Positions 14,928 through 23,390 are shown, counted from the stretch's first letter. The stretch is DNA of 27,569 nt from CAZZEX01 sp964653285 (GCA_964653285.1 CAZZEX010000062.1:1-27569), one strand, 5' to 3'. Notes: generated by a model from the letters alone, not told the origin. Translations and numbers: made by a program.

Positions 14928-15752
14928 ATGACCCACCCACTGTTTGACCTGAGCGGACGCGTCGCGCTGGTGTCTGGAGGAGCCAGCGGCCTGGGGCGCG
15001 CTATATCTATTGGCTTCGCGGAGGCCGGCGCAGACTTGATGCTGCCGCTCCACGTCAATGTCGCAGGGATGCAGGACACGGTCGAGCATATCGAGAGGCT
15101 CGGGCAGCGCGCAGTGACGGTACCCTGCGATATATCAGACCCCGATCAGATTCGTGCTATGTTTGCGAAGTTGGATCAGGAGTACGGCAAAATAGATATC
15201 CTCGCCAACGTGGCCGGGCCGGCGGTTCTGGGCAAGCCGGAGGAGATTTTGCTGGAGGATATCCAGAAAACCCTGCAAGCGCTCATCATCGGGCGCTTCT
15301 GTTGTTGCCAGGAAGCAGGCCGGCGCATGTTGGCAGCGGGCAAGGGCAGCATCATCAACATCGGTTCGCTGACCAGCGTCACAGCGCTGGGGCGCGGTCA
15401 CATCGCCTACAGCATGGCGATGGGTGGCGTGATTCAGATGACTCGCGAACTGAGCACGGAATGGAGCGGGCGAGGTGTGCGCGTCAACGCTATCCTGCCA
15501 GCCCAGGTCGTGAGCCCGACCCCGGGGTGGGAGAAACGCTTTCGCGAGGAACCTCACTTGAGGAACGTTTTCTTGCGGGGTATCCCAATGTGTCGCCTGG
15601 GTACGCCCGATGACATCAAGGGTGTGGCACTCCTTCTCGCTTCCGACGCCTCAGCCTGGATCACCGGCGCGCTGATACCCCTGGACGGCGGCAACCTGGC
15701 CAAGAACGCCGGAGGTTCGCACCCCGGTATGCCCAAACTCCAGCAATCATAA
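14928..15752 (+). CDS. SDR-family protein lacking the canonical catalytic Lys and Asn
   Basis: This 274-residue protein has a classical SDR fold: cofactor motif SGGASGLG (16-23), DIS near 68, NVAG (94-97), Ser147 in NIGS, and a C-terminus RLGTPDDIKGVALLLASDASAWITG...LDGG. The YxxxK motif reads YSMAM: Tyr161 is present but position 165 is Met, not Lys. The Asn of the usual VNLxG is Leu119 (ALIIG). With two of the four catalytic-tetrad residues gone, normal dehydrogenase chemistry is doubtful. It may be a binding or scaffolding protein, or use other residues. It leads the second E1/E2 set, 17 nt before E1alpha, where acetoin systems often have a diol/acetoin reductase. Confidence 0.82.
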   Translation: MTHPLFDLSGRVALVSGGASGLGRAISIGFAEAGADLMLPLHVNVAGMQDTVEHIERLGQRAVTVPCDISDPDQIRAMFAKLDQEYGKIDILANVAGPAVLGKPEEILLEDIQKTLQALIIGRFCCCQEAGRRMLAAGKGSIINIGSLTSVTALGRGHIAYSMAMGGVIQMTRELSTEWSGRGVRVNAILPAQVVSPTPGWEKRFREEPHLRNVFLRGIPMCRLGTPDDIKGVALLLASDASAWITGALIPLDGGNLAKNAGGSHPGMPKLQQS

Positions 15753-15769
15753 ACAAGGAGGATCGCCCA

Positions 15770-16756
15770 GTGGCAAAAAAAACAGGTGCAGATTTGAGCA
15801 AAGATCAAATGCTGGCCTTGTATCGCCAGATGCTGGTGATCAGGCGTTGCGAGGAACAGTTGGTGAGGTCTTACCAGGCGGGTCTCATCTATGGAGCGTG
15901 CCACACATACATTGGCGAGGAAGCCATCGCCACGGGGGTCTGTGCACACCTGCGTGTGGATGACGCGGTACTCAGCACCCATCGCGGCCATGGCCACGCC
16001 CTGTCCAAAGGGGTGAGCCCCCGCGAGTTGATAGCCGAGTTATATGGACGGGCCACAGGTTGCTCTGGGGGGCGGGGCGGGAGCATGCACCTGTTCAAGC
16101 CTGAGGTAGGGCTGCTGGGCACGAGTGGCATCGTCGCGGCCAGCATCTTGTTGGGAGCCGGCGCTGCCTATACGTTCAGGCTGCTCAAGACGGATCGAGT
16201 GAGCGTGTCGTTTTTCAGCGATGGCGCTGTTAACAACGGTGCGTTCCACGAAGGGATCAATCTGGCCACTGCCTGGGGGTTGCCGGTGATCTTTGTCTGT
16301 GAAAACAACCTGTATGCAACCGAGGTGCCGTTCTCCGAGGCCACCAGGAACCCGAGTGTGGCCTCACGTGCGCAGGCCTATGGCTTGCCCGGTGTCGAAG
16401 TGGATGGGAACGATGTCTTGGCCGTGTACGAGGCGGCCGGAGAGGCCGTACGTAGGGCTCGATCTGGAGAAGGGCCTACTCTCCTGGAATGCAAAACCTA
16501 CCGGACGCGCCCGCACGCCGAGGGCATGCGCGACGCTGGCTATCGGACCAAGGAAGAGGTCGAGGAATGGAAAGCCCGTGGTCCAATCAAACGGTTCAAG
16601 GAGAGGCTACTGGACGATGAAGTGGCAACCCAACAGGAACTGAACCAGATTGATGCCGCGGTCAAGGCGATCATTCAGGAGGCGCACGAGTTCGCGCAAA
16701 ATAGCCCCATGCCAGATCCGGCGACTGTACTGGACCACGTTTACAGCACGCCATAG
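15770..16756 (+). CDS. 2-oxoacid/acetoin dehydrogenase E1 component, alpha subunit (set 2)
   Basis: The 328-residue subunit starts at GTG 15770 with AAGGAGG 8 nt upstream. Landmarks are ACHTYIGEEAIATG, STHRGHGHALSKG, YGRATGCSGGRGGSMHLF, and the TPP motif from 150 (FFSDGAVNNGAFHEGINLATAWG) to NN at 179-180. The first Gly of the GDG signature is Ser150, a substitution not seen in set 1. The overall pattern (CSGGRGGSMH, FHEGINLA) is closest by eye to AcoA-type acetoin dehydrogenase E1alpha. It is followed by E1beta with a 14-nt gap and by E2, giving the acoA-acoB-acoC order, but specificity is not proven. Confidence 0.88.
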   Translation: MAKKTGADLSKDQMLALYRQMLVIRRCEEQLVRSYQAGLIYGACHTYIGEEAIATGVCAHLRVDDAVLSTHRGHGHALSKGVSPRELIAELYGRATGCSGGRGGSMHLFKPEVGLLGTSGIVAASILLGAGAAYTFRLLKTDRVSVSFFSDGAVNNGAFHEGINLATAWGLPVIFVCENNLYATEVPFSEATRNPSVASRAQAYGLPGVEVDGNDVLAVYEAAGEAVRRARSGEGPTLLECKTYRTRPHAEGMRDAGYRTKEEVEEWKARGPIKRFKERLLDDEVATQQELNQIDAAVKAIIQEAHEFAQNSPMPDPATVLDHVYSTP

Positions 16757-16770
16757 TGAGGGAAAACAAC

Positions 16771-17748
16771 ATGCGTGAATTGACTTTTGTAGAGGCCGCC
16801 CGTGAGGGTTTGGCCGAGGAAATGGAAAAAGACCCGACAATTTTTGTCGTGGGTGAAGGGGTCGGTGCACGGGGCGGCAATTTCAACACGACCACCGGCC
16901 TGTACGCTCTCTATGGGCCGGAGCGGTTGCGCGACACGCCGATTTCCGAGCGGGGCTTCACGACCCTCTGCACCGGCGCGGCTATGGCCGGCGCGCGCCC
17001 GGTCGTAGATTGGATGTTCCTGGACTTTGGCGTGGATGCAATGGGAGACCTGATCCACCAGACGGCAATGATCCAGTGGATGAGTGGCGGACGTTTGAAA
17101 ATGCCAGTGCTGCTACGGGGCTGTATCGGCGCCCTCGGTTCGGCTGCGGCGCACCATTCCGGCAATTACTACCCGCTTTTTATGCACATCCCCGGTTTCA
17201 GGGTGGTCGTGCCGACGACACCGTATGATGCCAAGGGATTGATCAAGACCGCGATCCGCTCCGATGACCCCGTTCTCTTCCTGGAGCACAGAGGTGTACT
17301 CACCAATAAAGGGCCGGTGCCGGAAGAGGAGTATCTCATCCCCTTTGGTGAGGCTGCCATTGTCCATGAGGGAAACGACGTGACCATCGTGGCCATTGCC
17401 TACATGGTGAACCACGCCTTGAAGGTTAGCGAACAACTTGCGGATGAGGGCGTCTCAGCGGAGGTCATTGATCCCAGGACGTTAGTGCCTTTGGACATTG
17501 ACACGATTCTCGAATCCGTCCACAAGACCGGCCGGCTGCTGATCGTAGACGAAGACTTTGCTCCTTGCGGCGCTGGGGCCGAGATTACTGCACAGGTTGT
17601 GGACCGGGCTTTCGACGACTTGGATGCGCCGATACGCCGGCTAAACGGCGCTTCCACGCCATCTCCTTACAGCCTGCCGCTCGAAGCGGCTGTCTTGCCC
17701 AATCCCGCCACCATTGCCCAGGCTGTCCGAGATCTGCTTATGGAGTAG
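16771..17748 (+). CDS. 2-oxoacid/acetoin dehydrogenase E1 component, beta subunit (set 2)
   Basis: The 325-residue subunit begins MRELTFVEAAREGLAEEMEKDPTIFVVGEGVGARGG and contains RLRDTPISERGFTTLCTGAAMAGARPVVDWMF (TPP-site Glu region), the transketolase pyrimidine domain, and the C-terminal domain VSAEVIDPRTLVPLDIDTIL. An in-frame GTG at 16756 overlaps the previous stop, but the ATG at 16771 has GAGGG 8 nt upstream and begins the homology. Together with the preceding E1alpha it should form an alpha2beta2 E1. It has a longer Gly/Ala-rich insert near the start (ARGGNFNTTTG) than set 1, so the two sets are not a recent duplication. Confidence 0.9.
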   Translation: MRELTFVEAAREGLAEEMEKDPTIFVVGEGVGARGGNFNTTTGLYALYGPERLRDTPISERGFTTLCTGAAMAGARPVVDWMFLDFGVDAMGDLIHQTAMIQWMSGGRLKMPVLLRGCIGALGSAAAHHSGNYYPLFMHIPGFRVVVPTTPYDAKGLIKTAIRSDDPVLFLEHRGVLTNKGPVPEEEYLIPFGEAAIVHEGNDVTIVAIAYMVNHALKVSEQLADEGVSAEVIDPRTLVPLDIDTILESVHKTGRLLIVDEDFAPCGAGAEITAQVVDRAFDDLDAPIRRLNGASTPSPYSLPLEAAVLPNPATIAQAVRDLLME

Positions 17749-17792
17749 GTCGTTTCCACGTCACTTGCACAGGATCGGTGCCAGGAGGAAAA

Positions 17793-19175
17793 ATGGCCTT
17801 CGAAGTTGTAATGCCTCGGCTAGGGTGGTCAATGAAAGTAGGCAGCCTCGTCGAGTGGTACAAGAAAGACGGCGAGTTTGTTCAAGAGGGAGAGATCCTC
17901 TTTACCGCGGAAGGCGAAAAAGCCATCCAGGAGGTTGAAGCGCTGGAGAGTGGCATATTGCGTATTCCGCCGGATTCGCCGCAACCCGGTAAGGAAATCT
18001 CTGTGGGAACAGTGCTGGCCTACCTGGTTCAGCCGGACGAACCTGCTCCGTTTGAGACCGCAGCCCCCCCACCTCCCGCGACTTCTGTCGAGCAGCCAGC
18101 GATCGTCGTCCCGCCGAGTTCCACGAGTGGGTCTCCCTCAAGGGGTGCGAGACGTGAACGACCAGCCTCTAAGCCGGCTGTCAGCCCGCGGGCACGCCGC
18201 CTGGCGGCCGAACTGGGGATAGACTGGACGGCGCTTCAGGGAAGTGGGCGCACCGGGCGTATTGTCGAGCGGGATGTCCGGCAAGCGGCGCAGGAAGGGG
18301 AAAAGGAGAAGGAGGCTAAGGTTAAGGTCTCGCCTGTTGCGCGACGCATGGCGGAGGCGGCCGGCATTGACCTGGCTGAACTGGCGGCTCAGAAGGCCGG
18401 TGAAAAGATCAAGCGTGAGGATGTGGAAGCAGTTATCGCGGCTCGCGAGGCAGCCGCCGCACCGCCCCCCCCCACCCCACCTGTGGGCCAGGCGGTGCCC
18501 GTCACCCATATCCGGCGTCTCATCGCCCAGCGCATGGTCGAGAGCGCACACACCACGGCCCCCCTCACCCTCACTACCGAGGCCGACGCCACCGAGTTGG
18601 TGGCGCTGCGCGAACGACTCAAGGCGACTCTCGGCCCGCGAGGCAAGGTGGTGCCCACCTACAATGACTTGATCGTCAAGCTCACTGGCCTCGCCTTGCA
18701 GGAACACCCGCTGCTGAATGCGTCCTGGAAGGACGGCGAGATCGTCATCCTGGCGGACATTAACATCGGGACGGCAGTTGACACCGCAGCCGGGTTGCTG
18801 GTCCCGGTCATCCGGGACGTGCCGGCCAAGAGCATCCAGCAGATCGCGGAGGAGGCACGCGCGCTGGCAGAGAAGGCCCGCGCCCGCCAGTTGGCACCCG
18901 ACGACATGCAGGGTGGCACGTTTACTATCACCAACCTGGGGACGTATAACGTTGATGCTTTCACGCCGATCATCAACCTGCCGGAGTGTGCGATCCTGGG
19001 GGTGGGGCGAATCGTCAGCCGGCCGGCTGTGTGGAACGACGAGGTCGTCCCCCGCAAGATGGTGGCCCTCAGCCTCACCTTCGACCACCGGGTGGTGGAT
19101 GGTGGGCCAGCGGCGCGCTTCCTCAATACAGTCCGCGAATACGTGGAGCAGCCGTACCTGTGGCTGGTGGCTTGA
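17793..19175 (+). CDS. dihydrolipoamide acyltransferase E2 with two subunit-binding domains (set 2)
   Basis: This 460-residue E2 has an N-terminal lipoyl domain (1-80) with Lys43 in GEKA (usually DKA), a Pro-rich linker, two consecutive peripheral-subunit-binding domains (about 130-166, VSPRARRLAAELGIDWTALQG; and about 179-216, VSPVARRMAEAAGIDLAELAA), an Ala/Pro linker, and the catalytic domain (about 236-460) with TFDHRVVDGG and His432. AGGAGG stands 4 nt before the ATG; the longer open frame upstream overlaps E1beta and is not needed. Most E2s have a single binding domain (set 1 does). The 5' half of the interdomain linker is rich in Lys/Glu (EGEKEKEAKVKV). Confidence 0.9.
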   Translation: MAFEVVMPRLGWSMKVGSLVEWYKKDGEFVQEGEILFTAEGEKAIQEVEALESGILRIPPDSPQPGKEISVGTVLAYLVQPDEPAPFETAAPPPPATSVEQPAIVVPPSSTSGSPSRGARRERPASKPAVSPRARRLAAELGIDWTALQGSGRTGRIVERDVRQAAQEGEKEKEAKVKVSPVARRMAEAAGIDLAELAAQKAGEKIKREDVEAVIAAREAAAAPPPPTPPVGQAVPVTHIRRLIAQRMVESAHTTAPLTLTTEADATELVALRERLKATLGPRGKVVPTYNDLIVKLTGLALQEHPLLNASWKDGEIVILADINIGTAVDTAAGLLVPVIRDVPAKSIQQIAEEARALAEKARARQLAPDDMQGGTFTITNLGTYNVDAFTPIINLPECAILGVGRIVSRPAVWNDEVVPRKMVALSLTFDHRVVDGGPAARFLNTVREYVEQPYLWLVA

Positions 19176-19210
19176 GGGAAGTCTTTGAGTGTTCACAGGG
19201 GAGATCTGTT

Positions 19211-20203
19211 ATGGAAATGAGTGAGTCAACGCCAAGGCGCTCCACGGGAGTAGTGTATGCTTTCCGCAGGGTGCTGAGTATTCCTGAGATGGGGGTTCTC
19301 GTTCCCCTGGTGGCACTTTTATGGGTCTTCAACTCTATGGATGAGGCCATGCTGAGCCACGACAACATCGTGGTTATGCTACGCACCATGTCCTATACGG
19401 GCATCATCGCCGTCGGCCAGACTCTGTTGATGATTGCGGGCGAACTGGATCTGTCTGTCGGGATGGTCGCCGGTCTCAGCGGCGTTGTCTCTTCCTTGTT
19501 GATGGCAGAACACGGTTGGTCTGGAGGGCCAGCCTTGCTCGCTGGACTGCTTATCGGGTGCATCGCCGGCCTGATCAACGGCCTGGTAACAGTCAAGGTG
19601 GGACTACCCGCTTTCGTCACAACGCTGGGCATGCTGTTCATGGCCCGTGGGATCAGCTTCGCCCTGACCAACGGCTACTTTGTATATGGGATCGCGGACT
19701 GGGTCGGGGAGTTTGGCACGGCGACTCCGCTGGGCCTTTCCTGGAATTTTCTGATCTTTGTGGCCCTGGTGATTATCGGTGATTTCATCTTACGCCAGAC
19801 CATCTTTGGCAGCATGATCACTGCCACCGGTGGCAACAAACAAGCGGCACAAGTCGCTGGCATCAACACCGATCGGGTCAAGATCGCTTGTTTTGTCCTG
19901 ACCGGAATACTCGCGTCTATTGCTGGCTTGCTGGTCATGGCCAATCTGAAAACGGGCGATCCGAACGTTGGCACTGCCTGGGAACTACGGGTGATCGCCA
20001 TTTGTGTGATCGGCGGGATCAGCCTCTTCGGCGGCGTCGGAACAGCCCTGGGCACATCATTGGGGATCATGCTCATGCAGGTTGTACGCAGTGGACTGGT
20101 CATCGTCGAAGTGGACATCAATTGGCAGAATGTGGCGGTAGGCATAATCTTGGCCGCTGCCGCCTCTGTGGATATGCTCAGACGCCGGGCCAAGAAGTAT
20201 TAA
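19211..20203 (+). CDS. ABC transporter permease 1, RbsC/BPD_transp_2 family
   Basis: The 330-residue membrane protein has multiple hydrophobic segments and the family motif AGELDLSVGMVAGLSGV plus the cytoplasmic coupling stretch ATGGNKQAAQVAGINTDRVKI. It should form half of the channel of a sugar- or polyol-type importer. ATG 19211 has GGGGAG 7 nt upstream; the frame is open earlier but overlaps E2. It is a clear paralogue of the next gene (about 60% identical by eye in the C-terminal half, e.g. LRQTIFGSM and ATGGNK), so the two probably form a heterodimer. Confidence 0.9.
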   Translation: MEMSESTPRRSTGVVYAFRRVLSIPEMGVLVPLVALLWVFNSMDEAMLSHDNIVVMLRTMSYTGIIAVGQTLLMIAGELDLSVGMVAGLSGVVSSLLMAEHGWSGGPALLAGLLIGCIAGLINGLVTVKVGLPAFVTTLGMLFMARGISFALTNGYFVYGIADWVGEFGTATPLGLSWNFLIFVALVIIGDFILRQTIFGSMITATGGNKQAAQVAGINTDRVKIACFVLTGILASIAGLLVMANLKTGDPNVGTAWELRVIAICVIGGISLFGGVGTALGTSLGIMLMQVVRSGLVIVEVDINWQNVAVGIILAAAASVDMLRRRAKKY

Positions 20204-20233
20204 GCCTGGCACATGTAAGAGCAGGGAGTCGAC

Positions 20234-21220
20234 ATGGAAATCAGTGAGACGAGGCCAAAGATGAGAGGAGGGGGTTCTCTCCGCAGGATAGGTAAAATCC
20301 CCGAGATAGTAGTTATTATTCCTCTCGTGATCTTCGTATTGTTCTTCGGCGTCATCAACAGTGCCATGTGGACCAAATTGAACCTCTTGGTCACACTACG
20401 GGCCCTGTCCTATGCTGGCATCATCGCCGTCGGCATGACTCTTCTGATGATTGTGGGCGAGATTGATCTATCTGTCGGGTCAGTCGCCGGTCTCTGCGGC
20501 GTTGTTTTCGCCTGGCTGATGAAAGAGGCGGGATGGTCGGTGGGAGCAGCCGCGCTCGGGGGCCTGCTTACAGGAACCATGACTGGCCTGGTCAATGGCC
20601 TGATGACTGTCAGGGTGAGGCTGCCCGCCTTCGTCTCAACCCTGAGCATGATGTACGTCGCTCGCGGGATCAACTACGTCCTCACTGAAGGTTACCCTGT
20701 TTACCCGCTGCCCGATGTGGTCGGGGAGTTTGGCGCGGTGAAAGCGCTGGGCGTCTCCTGGCCTTTCGCGATCCTGATTGTGCTGGTGATCATCGGCGAT
20801 TTCCTCTTGCGGCAGACCATCTTTGGCAGTATGGTCACCGCCACAGGTGGCAACAAAGAGGCGGCCCGGATCGCTGGCATCAAGACCGATTGGGTCAAGA
20901 TCGTTTGCTTCATCCTGACCGGCATGCTCTCGGCTGTTGCTGGCATGCTGGTCGTGGCGCGCATAAAAACTGGCGATCCTATCATCGGCTATCAATGGGA
21001 ACTAGACGTCATCGCCAGCGCAGTGATCGGTGGGGTCAGCCTCCTGGGCGGCACCGGAACGATCCTGGGGGCGTTTTTTGGCACTATTCTCATGCAAACC
21101 ATCCGCAGTGGGCTGGTCATCATCGGCGTGAGTGCCCATTACCAAAACGTGGCCATAGGGGTGATTTTGATCGCTGCGGCCTCTGTTGATGTGATCAGGC
21201 ATAGGTCGCGACGGCCATAG
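20234..21220 (+). CDS. ABC transporter permease 2, RbsC/BPD_transp_2 family
   Basis: This 328-residue integral membrane paralogue of the preceding permease has VGEIDLSVGSVAGLCGV and ATGGNKEAARIAGIKTDWVKI. It starts 30 nt after permease 1, with CAGGGAG upstream. Its polar loops differ most from permease 1 (GYPVYPLPDVVGEFGAVKALG against GYFVYGIADWVGEFGTATPLG), as expected if the two halves contact different binding domains. It is followed by the binding-protein gene after a 151-nt gap with two small hairpins (GTTCTC/GAGAAC at 21220-21235; GTTCAC/GTGAAC at 21327-21342). Confidence 0.9.
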   Translation: MEISETRPKMRGGGSLRRIGKIPEIVVIIPLVIFVLFFGVINSAMWTKLNLLVTLRALSYAGIIAVGMTLLMIVGEIDLSVGSVAGLCGVVFAWLMKEAGWSVGAAALGGLLTGTMTGLVNGLMTVRVRLPAFVSTLSMMYVARGINYVLTEGYPVYPLPDVVGEFGAVKALGVSWPFAILIVLVIIGDFLLRQTIFGSMVTATGGNKEAARIAGIKTDWVKIVCFILTGMLSAVAGMLVVARIKTGDPIIGYQWELDVIASAVIGGVSLLGGTGTILGAFFGTILMQTIRSGLVIIGVSAHYQNVAIGVILIAAASVDVIRHRSRRP

Positions 21221-21371
21221 TTCTCGAAGGAGAACAAGCCCCACCAAGCAGAATCGACTGAATAGGAGGTGGTCATATCCAACGAAGAACAACCACAGTA
21301 GGAAACCCCAGTGTTGGTATTCGCCAGTTCACAGTAGTGAACCAAGTTCAAGGCTAATGAGGAGAAATGAG

Positions 21372-23297
21372 ATGTCTAAGAAGTATCTTTGGACCGTTCT
21401 AGCGTTGGGCGTGATCGTATCCCTGCTTGCGGCCTGTGCGAAGCCCACCGAAGCTCCGCCAGCCCCAGCAGCGACCGCAGCCCCAGCAGCGACCGCAGCC
21501 CCAGCCGGGGTTACAGGCAAGTTCTACTGGGTGCAGCCGCTCAAGGGACACCCGGTACACCAGTTGACCCAGATCGGCTTCTTGCAAGGCTGCGAGGAAC
21601 TGGGCATGGACTGCCAGGTCGTCGGCCCGGACGAGCCTGACCTCGAGGCGACGATCGCCATGGCCGAGCAGGTGCTGGCGAAAGGTGACGTGGCCGGCAT
21701 GTCGCTCTGGACCGGGTCGCCAGCGTGGAATGACTTCATCGAGAAGGCCGCCGCGGCCGGTGTCCCGATCGTCTTGCCCCACTTCCCCATGCCTGAAGGG
21801 ACGTACCCTGAGGGTGTGGTGATCGTGGGCTGCAATCCGACAGACTATGGCATAGAAGAGGCGCGGGTGCTGTGTGACGCCATCGGTGACCAGGAGGGCT
21901 CGGTGGCCGTCACCCAGGGTTCCTTCAACACGACCGAGAACGCGGTGGCCGAGGCGTTCACCAAGGCTATGCAGGAGTACTGCCCCCAGGTGACGGTGCT
22001 CGAGCCGGAGGAAGAAGGGTTCGACGCGCCGAAGGCGATCGCCAAGGCCGTCGCGATCATGCAGGCCCACCCCGACCTCATCGTGGCGATGTCCACGACC
22101 GGCGGTGGCCCGACGACCTGGGCCGGCGCGCAGAAAGAGACGGGCAAGCAGATCTTCGCCATCGGCAATGACTACACGCGGGTCAACCTGGACCTGGTGA
22201 ACAACGACGAGGTCTACGCCGTCGTGGGGCAGCCGCTGTTTGAGGAATCCGAGGCCGCCGCTGGGCTGCTCTACAAGATGGCGAGCGGTGAGACTGTCCC
22301 CTACTGGACCAAGATGCCCGCGCCGATCATCACCAAGGACGAACTGGGTCAGTACTACGCCATGCTGGACATGGTCGAAGCCCAGATGGCGGGAGGGGCT
22401 CCGCCTGCCGAGGTCACAGGCAAGTTCTACTGGGTGCAGCCGCTCAAGGGACATCCGGTGCACCAGTTGACCCAAATCGGCTTCCTGCAAGGCTGCGAGG
22501 AACTGGGCATGGACTGCCAGGTCGTCGGCCCGGACGAGCCTGACCTCGAGGCGACGATCGCCATGGCCGAGCAGGTGCTGGCGAAAGGTGACGTGGCCGG
22601 CATGTCGCTCTGGACCGGGTCGCCAGCGTGGAATGACTTCATCGAGAAGGCCGCCGCGGCCGGTGTCCCGATCGTCTTGCCCCACTTCCCCATGCCTGAA
22701 GGGACGTACCCTGAGGGTGTGGTGATCGTGGGCTGCAATCCGACAGACTATGGCATAGAAGAGGCGCGGGTGCTGTGTGACGCCATCGGTGACCAGGAGG
22801 GCTCGGTGGCCGTCACCCAGGGTTCCTTCAACACGACCGAGAACGCGGTGGCCGAGGCGTTCACCAAGGCTATGCAGGAGTACTGCCCCCAGGTGACGGT
22901 GCTCGAGCCGGAGGAAGAAGGGTTCGACGCGCCGAAGGCGATCGCCAAGGCCGTCGCGATCATGCAGGCCCACCCCGACCTCATCGTGGCGATGTCCACG
23001 ACCGGCGGTGGCCCGACGACCTGGGCCGGCGCGCAGAAAGAGACGGGCAAGCAGATCTTCGCCATCGGCAATGACTACACGCGGGTCAACCTGGACCTGG
23101 TGAACAACGACGAGGTCTACGCCGTCGTGGGGCAGCCGCTGTTTGAGGAATCCGAGGCCGCCGCTGGGCTGCTCTACAAGATGGCGAGCGGTGAGACTGT
23201 CCCCTACTGGACCAAGATGCCCGCGCCGATCATCACCAAGGACGAACTGGGTCAGTACTACGACATGTTGGACATGGTCGAAGCCCAGATGCAGTAA
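21372..23297 (+). CDS. fused tandem substrate-binding lipoprotein (RbsB-type, two domains)
   Basis: The 641-residue product starts with a lipoprotein signal peptide (KKYLWTVLALGVIVSLLAAC, lipid-modified Cys22) and a repetitive linker (APAATAAPAATAAPAG). Two full periplasmic-binding domains of the Peripla_BP_4 kind follow, residues 47-348 and 348-641, with a repeat period of 301 residues (903 nt). Each domain starts VTGKFYWVQPLKGHPVHQL and they are joined by a short GGAPPAE segment. The interior is identical in both copies at nucleotide level; differences are confined to the ends. AGGAG lies 9 nt before the ATG. It should deliver a sugar- or polyol-like ligand to permeases 1 and 2. Single-domain proteins are the norm, so the fusion is unusual. 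Confidence 0.9.
   Translation: MSKKYLWTVLALGVIVSLLAACAKPTEAPPAPAATAAPAATAAPAGVTGKFYWVQPLKGHPVHQLTQIGFLQGCEELGMDCQVVGPDEPDLEATIAMAEQVLAKGDVAGMSLWTGSPAWNDFIEKAAAAGVPIVLPHFPMPEGTYPEGVVIVGCNPTDYGIEEARVLCDAIGDQEGSVAVTQGSFNTTENAVAEAFTKAMQEYCPQVTVLEPEEEGFDAPKAIAKAVAIMQAHPDLIVAMSTTGGGPTTWAGAQKETGKQIFAIGNDYTRVNLDLVNNDEVYAVVGQPLFEESEAAAGLLYKMASGETVPYWTKMPAPIITKDELGQYYAMLDMVEAQMAGGAPPAEVTGKFYWVQPLKGHPVHQLTQIGFLQGCEELGMDCQVVGPDEPDLEATIAMAEQVLAKGDVAGMSLWTGSPAWNDFIEKAAAAGVPIVLPHFPMPEGTYPEGVVIVGCNPTDYGIEEARVLCDAIGDQEGSVAVTQGSFNTTENAVAEAFTKAMQEYCPQVTVLEPEEEGFDAPKAIAKAVAIMQAHPDLIVAMSTTGGGPTTWAGAQKETGKQIFAIGNDYTRVNLDLVNNDEVYAVVGQPLFEESEAAAGLLYKMASGETVPYWTKMPAPIITKDELGQYYDMLDMVEAQMQ
21510..23294 (+). repeat. 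903-nt tandem direct repeat (two units) inside the binding-protein gene
   Basis: Units begin at 21510 and 22413. Positions 21583-22359 and 22486-23262 (777 bp) are identical as far as I can read. In the 73 nt before that there are five synonymous changes (V, H, V, Q, L codons), and after it one Ala-to-Asp and one synonymous Leu change before the units end. Such length of identity is prone to recombination and to misassembly. Confidence 0.9.
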
Positions 23298-23353
23298 CTC
23301 CGAGGAGGGAGCCGATACTGAGGGTATGGCACACTGAGGAGTGCTGCTGAAAT

Positions 23354-23390
23354 CCCCGGCTTCGGGCGCTAAGTCCGCTCGAAGCCGGGG
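23354..23390 (+). terminator. strong hairpin between binding-protein and ATPase genes
   Basis: CCCCGGCTTC (23354-23363) pairs with GAAGCCGGGG (23381-23390), and the stem continues inwards for 5 more pairs including one G-U. There is no T-tract, so it may act as an mRNA-stabilising or partial-termination hairpin that raises binding-protein expression over the ATPase. A smaller one, GGCCGG/CCGGCC at 23532-23550, lies before the ATPase Shine-Dalgarno. Confidence 0.5.

Noticed and set aside
14928..15752. Pseudogene call for the atypical SDR
   Set aside because: The frame is full length with sound codon use, a Shine-Dalgarno and 17-nt spacing to E1alpha. Loss of catalytic residues alone does not make it a pseudogene.
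18138..19196. A 352-codon minus-strand frame
   Set aside because: It is antisense to the E2 gene (lipoyl, binding and catalytic domains present on the plus strand).
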